Below are positions 58,199 to 64,000 of a stretch of 64,000 bases of DNA, one piece after another. Every line of letters begins with the position of its first letter. Position 1 is the first letter of the stretch. A model generated the notes under the pieces. The model was not told the origin of the DNA. It ran no database searches and was given only the letters and a program-made list of their open reading frames with translations. Source of the DNA: Nipponacmea schrenckii. Taxonomy: Eukaryota > Mollusca > Gastropoda > Lottiidae. The stretch is taken from positions 29,312,317-29,376,316 of the forward strand of contig CM060202.1 of assembly GCA_030562195.1 (NCBI GenBank), read 5' to 3'. The position numbers and the translations under genes are program-made.

Positions 58199-61100
58199 CG
58201 TCATGATCACAACACAAGCGCCCAAATCATTTTTTAGTGTTTTGAGATAAGCGAAAAAAACTGTTTAATATTTACACTATCTGACATAGATTTGAGATAT
58301 TTTAATATAGTTACTTCCATCATTTAACATATAATTATGTAATAAGTGGTTATTTATATATCTCATCAATTCAGAGAAAAATGACTTAGGCGTAAAAGAA
58401 CTTATTGAAATGACTTCAGCAGCTGATTTAAGCACACAGAGTGATAACAAAATATGACTTATGCGGTAGTGTTACTGTGATTTAGTCAAGTATTCCAACA
58501 TGATTTAGAGAAAATATGGAGAAGTATTGTCACAGAGACTGTTATGCATAGTGTTGTATATATCTACTCAACAGAACGTGCTCATTATGTTCAAAAAAAG
58601 ACTAAAGATTCTGCTATTTTTTATGTGCAGTGCTGTTAATGCTTATCATTTCATAACTCATATAATTTTGTTAGATAAGTTTATAGGAATTTGAACAAAA
58701 TGTGAATAAGAACTTTGATTAAGTTCAGCTTTTTTTTTATTTTGAATAAAACAGAACATTGAAAGGAAATGGATGCGAAACTTTAACAACATAAAAAGTA
58801 ATAAAGTATAAAAACATTATTTTGTTACAAAAAATATCAGATTGACTTGAATGTTTTATCCTTTATATTTCACAAGAATTCATTGCATTTGGCACTCACT
58901 CAATTGCTCCTCTCACTAATACAGCTGGACAATACCTTGTGGTATAACTTGCACTGAAAGAATTAAGCTACTCGTGTGGTAATTCATCAAAGTAAGCATG
59001 CACCTGGTTTGGCATTACCTTTTTCATAAACTGGAGATCTCGAAATTTTCTATCAGATATTGGACGTCTGTTTGGAAAAAGTGGTTCCCAGATAGGATGT
59101 GGGTTAATAAAAGCTATTCGTGTTGGTAAGCTTCTCCAGTCATTATCATTATGAAACAGTTTGTAGAAAATGTGTCCGTTTATGTATTTTATGGCACTGA
59201 TCTCATTGACATTTGGGTCACCAACTTTTTTCCCTGGACGAATTGTATTGAAACGAACTTCTGACATTTTTTTGAAATCTGTATATGAAAGCTGTTTTAC
59301 AATGTATGGGCGTGGGTTTCTTCTGGCGGTCTGCATACACACAACCAGATCCCTTGGTGTGAAAATATCCGTTTTGAGATTTCGTTCAATTGTCGAATGC
59401 ATAGCATCACATTCCATATGGGTGTGACCAACAACCAGGTACTTTTGAAAGATAGTGATATCCTTTTCTAAGGAAAGTTGACAATATGCATTTGATAACT
59501 GTGTATTCTTATTTTGATAGGAACAACCATCACTCCAAATAATGAGTGTCTTGACTTGTGGGTTTGCTTCAAGAAATGATTTAAAATGGGAGTATTGTAT
59601 GTAAGAAAACACCTCACTGGATAAACTTCCATCTGTTTCGTCCCATACAAAACAGTATCCATCATTTTTTATCATTTCATGTAATGTGAAGTTATGGACC
59701 TGCATCTTCGTGCGATAATATAAAGCACTAGCTTTTGTGCTAGGGCACAAAAGTACTCCTTGTGCATCCATTGACCACACCGAAACACTATCATCTTCAG
59801 AGCCTTTTCCCTTATCGGCTGACTTTTCGGTTTGAGCTTTTTCTTTAGCATCTAGATGTCTTTGAAGTTCTTCAGCACTCACATGACCCATCTTGGCAGA
59901 AATACAAAGGTCACACTGATCTTTTCGTGGGGAAAACACTGACATGTTTAGCTTTTCGAATGTGTTTTTGAAGAATGTCAACCCAACAGCTCTTGTATCG
60001 GCTTTCTTGGCATCTTGTGTGTAAAGATCATGTAAGTGTACTATCTTTGTTCCAGGTTCTAAAAACCTTTTATCTTTGTATGCTGAGCTTTTTCTGCAGT
60101 AGTGTGAATCCACACATGGTACATTCAACAGCCATTCCGTTAAAAATTTGTTTTCATCAGTTGAGACTTTCCTTGTTGGACCACCTCTGGTTTCCTCTTT
60201 GGACGGACCTGGTAAAGATACCTGTACAGTTTCATGCAGCCAATCATTAATAGTTCTATCGGGCATTCCTAAGGTTGAGCAGAACATTTTTTTGCATACC
60301 TGTACTATCTTTCCATCTGCACACTTAAGATTATATTTATTCACGTTTATTATCATTTTTGTTACATTTTTTCTGTTTTTTCTCAACCGTTTCAATTAAT
60401 GTTTTAACAACACTTTTTCGTTCATCCCATGACTTCATTTTCCAGAAGTTTTCAAAAATCCATTGTCTATCATCGTCTGTAACCATATCACAATTCCTGA
60501 GCTTCGATTTTCGGCAAAAGTTAGACTCACATCTTGACTTTATCTTCTTTTCTTCTCTCTGTATACCTCTTCTACTTGTGTGTTTTTCACCACTCAATCT
60601 CTTAATTTTAGATTTATTAATCTTCCAGATTTCTGGCTGTGGTTTCTTTCTACGTTTCCTTGTTGGCTGATCAACAGATTCATCAGCTGTGCTTGATTCA
60701 GTTGAAGACGATGATGGGTTGTAATCATGGTCATTATTTGAATCATCTCCATCACTTTCATCTTGAAGAGTTTCACCCTCCACCCGAGTCTGGATTGTTA
60801 CTTCTGACCCTATGTTCTGTGAAATATTGTCAACAATTGGATCTGTGTGTGTATCTATTATTGTTCCATTCTCAGCCATTAATGAACATTGAGTTGTTTG
60901 AAGGCTTGTGATTATCTGTGGATCTTTATTGACATCAAGTATTATGCTAGGTGTAACAGACTGTGTTGTGGATATATCTGACGATCCATCGCTGTCTTGT
61001 TGCTCCTCAGAACCTTTAAAGAAAAGGGTTTATAAGGCTAAGAGCCTTTAAAGGACAAAAAAATCAGGCTCTATAATTTTAAAATGGTCATAAAACTGGT

Positions 61101-61638
61101 CTAAGTGTATTTTATTTTTATGAACTATTGTACTTGTGATATAATACTGATTATGGGATGTGTAATGCTTTAAAAAGGATGCCTTATTTAAAGAAACACA
61201 AACGCCTAAGTCTGTAAAAAATGAACTAATGCCTAGGCTTAACATTAAGGTCAGTGTGACTTAGGTGGTTGAATAACATTACATTTTGATTAAATTTAGC
61301 ATTAATCTTCACAAAAGAAGCTTAAGACGTTTACTAAAAGGTGCTTTATTATCAAAATGGTCTACTTACACAGGTTAAGAAGTCTTAAAACATCTTCATC
61401 GCGAAAGATAGGCTTTAATTTATTGCTGGCCATGATACGCCAGACTTCAGCAGCTCTGTCGCCTAAGTCAGGATTCGACTTGCGCAGAAGAGTAAAATTA
61501 ATGTAAAATCAAATTTGATTGGCTGATACACTTATGAAATTGTGTTCTGTAGATGCAGACCACATTTTATAATATTTCTAACAGCATAACTCAATTTGGC
61601 AATAACATGACTTAGGCACTTGCGTTATGATCATGACG
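58199..61638 (-). mobile_element. 3.44-kb DDE DNA transposon, 32-bp TIRs, 4-bp ATAT target duplication
   Basis: TIRs at 58199-58230 and 61607-61638 match at 27 of 32 positions; both start CGTCATGATCA and all five mismatches are transitions. The 90-bp satellite is interrupted exactly: the left monomer runs to base 61 and the right one resumes at base 58, so the bases ATAT are duplicated. The single gene inside is a two-exon transposase. Subterminal copies of GCCTAAGTC / GACTTAGGC lie near both ends (about 58383, 61204, 61464), possible transposase binding sites. A 4-bp duplication fits Sola-type superfamilies among others; the superfamily is not proven here. Confidence 0.93.
58968..61433 (-). 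pseudogene. DDE transposase (DUF7869-like), two exons, one frameshift
   Basis: Exon 1 is 61433-61370 (MASNKLKPIFRDEDVLRLLN) with donor GTAAGT. Exon 2 starts at 61013 after ttttctttaaag, and a split Cys codon joins them. The N-terminal part is acidic then basic, followed by a Cys-rich knuckle (CESNFCRKSKLRNC) and DDDRQWIFENFWKM. In an A-rich stretch at about 60340-60390 the frame slips by one base; beyond it are VCKKMFCSTLGMPDR, an HFT-type helix, SVWSMDAQGVLLCPSTKA (first Asp), IIWSDGCSYQNKN (second Asp) and GHTHMECDAMHSTIER (third acidic residue), i.e. a DDE/D-type core. The stop is at 58968. Total length is about 715 residues. Without the slip it would look intact, so an A-run assembly error is possible. 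Similar proteins are widespread in aphids, hydra and molluscs. Confidence 0.88.
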
Positions 61639-62245
61639 ATATGTATATATCTTGTGATTCTATATAATAATTGATAACACTGCCTGTATGAAAATGTGAA
61701 ACGTTGAGTTAAAAATATTAGAAATAGTATATCTATATATCCAGTGATTCTCTATAATATTTGATAACACTGCCTGTATGAAAATGTGAAACGTTGAGTT
61801 AAAAATATTAGAAATAGTATATCTATATATCTTGTGATTCTATATAATAATTGATAACACTGCCTGTATGAAAATGTGAAACGTTGAGTTAAAAATATTA
61901 GAAATAGTATATCTATATATCTTGTGATTCTCTATAATATTTGATAACACTGCCTGTATGAAAATGTGAAACGTTGAGTTAAAAATATTAGAAATAGTAT
62001 ATCTATATATCTTGTGATTCTCTATAATATTTGATAACACTGCCTGTATGAAAATGTGAAACGTTGAGTTAAAAATATTAGAAATAGTATATCTATATAT
62101 CTTGTGATTCTCTATAATATGAATTGATAACACTGCCTGTATGAAAATGTGAAACGTTGAGTTAAAAATATTAGAAATAGTATATCCATATATCTTGTGC
62201 TTTTATTAAACATTTGATAACACTGCCTGTATGAGCTTGTGAAAA
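61639..62245. repeat. 90-bp satellite, right part (6.5 copies)
   Basis: Resumes at monomer base 58 right after the transposon; monomers start at 61672, 61762, 61852, 61942, 62032, 62125 and 62215. The last two are more diverged. The minus-strand repeat frame here is again an artefact of the 90-bp period. Confidence 0.95.
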
Positions 62246-62895
62246 GTGTATTTAACATGTTTCATGTTTCAGTTTGTGTCTCTACTGAAGTTAGACATAA
62301 GAATTAGTCGAAGATTCCTCTTTAAAATAAGGCAAACAATCAGAACATCATTATAAAGTAGGAAATAAGGGCGAAGACATAATAATCGACGGAAACGACT
62401 AGAAATATATAGTCCCGTATATCTCGACTGATAAAATAACTTCCTTTATCAAAATAAAATCTGAATCAGTTGACCAAATCTTTCACAAAATGATTTCTTT
62501 GTAAATAGATTAACAAGTTAAATAATAGAAAGAACGCGACTACCTCACTCAGTTCGTTTCTCTATTAGAATATTAGAATTAAAACAAAACATGAATATTC
62601 CTTTACATCTACTAGTTTATCTATTGACTTACCTACTACCAGAACTATCGAATCTGATTCCTCATTATAGAACTATATTAATTAGAACTTCGTAGCGTAT
62701 GATATCTGTGTCACAAAATCGACGATGATTCAATTTATAAACTGGTTTTCTAGGAAATATTTCCCCGTATAAATTTATGACATAAGCACTCGTTTAAGAT
62801 CCTCTATCTATGTTATATAGAAGTATTTTATATAGGTTGTATTACATATGATATAACAATTCAAACACCAATACGTCTTATATTAAATCAATCGG
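62246..62895. other. No feature recognised
   Basis: AT-rich sequence with no coding frame or satellite. Near 62570-62670 agaatattagaatt / ctagtttatctatt give weak inverted similarity only. Confidence 0.4.
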
Positions 62896-63245
62896 TAATC
62901 CTCGGTGGTTTCCGGAAAGCTGATCTCCCGCGTAACCTTAACAGTAGGTCGTTTGATATTACATACCGAGCTTGAATCCTGTTCCACTTGTTGTACGTAT
63001 AGCTCAATCGTATCAACCTCGGAACCCAGAATGCTGCTACATGTATATAGTTAACTCGGTATATAAAACGACCATATCAAAATCAAATAGTTCCGGTGGT
63101 TTCCGGAAAGCTGATCGCCCGCGTAACTTTGAAAGTCGGTCGTTTGATATTACATAACGAGCTTGAATCCTGTTCCACTTGTTGTACGTATAGCTCAATC
63201 GTATCAACCTCGGAATCCGAAAGCTGCTACTTGTACATGTACACA
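62896..63245. repeat. 191-bp tandem duplication (cggtggtttccggaaagctg)
   Basis: Two copies offset by 191 bp share ggtggtttccggaaagctga, gtcgtttgatattacata, gagcttgaatcctgttccac, ttgttgtacgtatagctcaa and tcgtatcaacctcgga. The linker tatatagttaactcggtata, taaaacgaccatatc recurs once more at 63560-63595, next to a hairpin element. Confidence 0.85.
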
Positions 63246-63477
63246 AAAAGAACTAAGCGATAAGTATGGAATAGGTAGGAGAACTGTCGGGATATTATAA
63301 AAAAGAAAGACTTTTATTTAATATTTGAATATTTATGATGAATGATGCAATAAATGAAATACACATTTCATTAATTTTTTAAAGAAGTCTGTTTATTTCT
63401 CAATACAGAGTTATACCCCTTTATCTTCAACTGTTATTTCCACATCCGGAAATCATGATTATCTCCCCTTCTGTTAC

Positions 63478-63559
63478 ATAAAACCTGGCCAGACCAGAAC
63501 CTGTCTAACCGGCATTTTCGGGCGGTCCCGACGCATGCCAGATAATCCAGGTTTTACTG
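63478..63559. mobile_element. Small hairpin element with a Tigger/pogo-like end
   Basis: The right boundary reads CAGATAATCCAGGTTTTACTG followed by TA. Read on the minus strand this is CAGTAAAACCTGGATTATCTG, the form seen at pogo/Tigger-type termini next to a TA target. The left side has acataaaacctgg, so AAAACCTGG and CCAGGTTTT form an inverted pair about 70 bp apart. It may be a very short MITE or a solo terminus. Confidence 0.45.
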
Positions 63560-63595
63560 TATATAGTTAACCCTGTATATAAAACGACCATATCG

Positions 63596-63831
63596 AAATT
63601 ACGTAGTTTCGGTTGTTTCCGTTCAAAAGTCTATTTTTAACAATGGAGCCAAAATATGTACAGTTTGTGAATCTATATTTATTGTGGAGTTACTAGATGA
63701 TTTATATTTTATATACATGTATAATAAAATAATAAAACAACCAATTTATATTCATGAAATATTCATATTTTAGTCACCCGCCCCTGATATGTTCTCTTTT
63801 ACTATAAGAGAGTTGTCAAAGAATAAATCCG
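63596..63831. other. No feature recognised
   Basis: AT-rich DNA between two hairpin elements. Confidence 0.35.
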
Positions 63832-63995
63832 CTTAATAAAAGGGAAAGCGGGTAAGGTAAGATAACTCTCAGTTTTAAAAGGACCAATAAATCGAGACTT
63901 ATATGTTAAAGAAATGTTGTCCTTTGTGTTCTTTTAGAATAAGACAATACTGGACCTTGAGGGATGAACGGGTACCCGCTTTCCCTTTTATCAAG
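63832..63995. mobile_element. 164-bp inverted-repeat element (MITE-like)
   Basis: Arms of 23 bp, cttaataaaagggaaagcggg plus ta at 63832-63854 and the inverted ta plus cccgctttcccttttatcaag at 63973-63995, differ at one position. The interior is unrelated AT-rich sequence. No clear target duplication; the right end is five bases from the window edge. Confidence 0.6.
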
Positions 63996-64000
63996 AGGAT

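Noticed and set aside
1..64000. tRNA or rRNA genes
   Set aside because: The only tRNA-like A/B boxes belong to dispersed SINE copies; none folds into a full cloverleaf by eye.

Overview
ORGANISM. This is AT-rich animal genomic DNA. It has short exons with GT-AG introns, an MIF-family gene, an LL5/PHLDB-type FHA exon, ankyrin-SOCS-box genes, non-LTR retroelements, a Penelope-like element carrying a hammerhead ribozyme, tRNA-headed SINEs and very many minisatellites. The mix suggests a lophotrochozoan, probably a mollusc, but that is inference; no species-diagnostic gene is present. By my rough tally about a quarter of the window (around 16 kb) is tandem repeat, in at least 18 separate arrays. 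LAYOUT. 1-33.7 kb: mostly introns of a minus-strand PHLDB (LL5)-like gene. Two consecutive coding exons are clear (12.50-12.65 and 10.12-10.31 kb), and a possible 5' exon lies near 33.5 kb. These introns hold minisatellites, a 1.06-kb TTAA-flanked inverted-repeat element (15.1-16.2 kb), tRNA-derived SINE copies, and a 4.7-kb decayed full-length LINE (21.0-25.7 kb) inserted inside a 61-bp satellite. 35.3-37.7 kb: a three-exon plus-strand MIF/tautomerase gene, directly downstream of a 38-bp minisatellite whose inverted relative lies 18 kb away. 38.5-39.1 kb: a small secreted protein with a Methyltransf_FA-like domain and its own TATA box. 39.7-44.0 kb: minisatellites, including a 2.85-kb array of 20-bp units. 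44.4-45.5 kb: a decayed Penelope-like element with a hammerhead ribozyme just downstream of it. 45.6-55.8 kb: two minus-strand ankyrin-repeat/SOCS-box genes, separated by a fold-back element, a LINE tail and a 68-bp satellite. The second gene has at least four exons, all joined in phase 0, a duplicated exon pair, a coding minisatellite and one apparent frameshift. 56.8-62.2 kb: a 90-bp satellite split by a 3.44-kb DDE DNA transposon with 32-bp TIRs and an exact 4-bp ATAT target duplication. 62.2-64.0 kb: small duplicated and hairpin-type elements. FUNCTION. The cellular genes look unrelated to each other: cortical microtubule/adhesion scaffolding (PHLDB), a cytokine/tautomerase fold (MIF), a secreted carbohydrate- or lipid-associated domain protein, and two substrate adaptors for cullin-Elongin ubiquitin ligases. 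The main theme is genome dynamics: satellites arise and expand, some apparently from SINE or exon sequence, and at least three retro- or DNA elements have landed inside satellite arrays.
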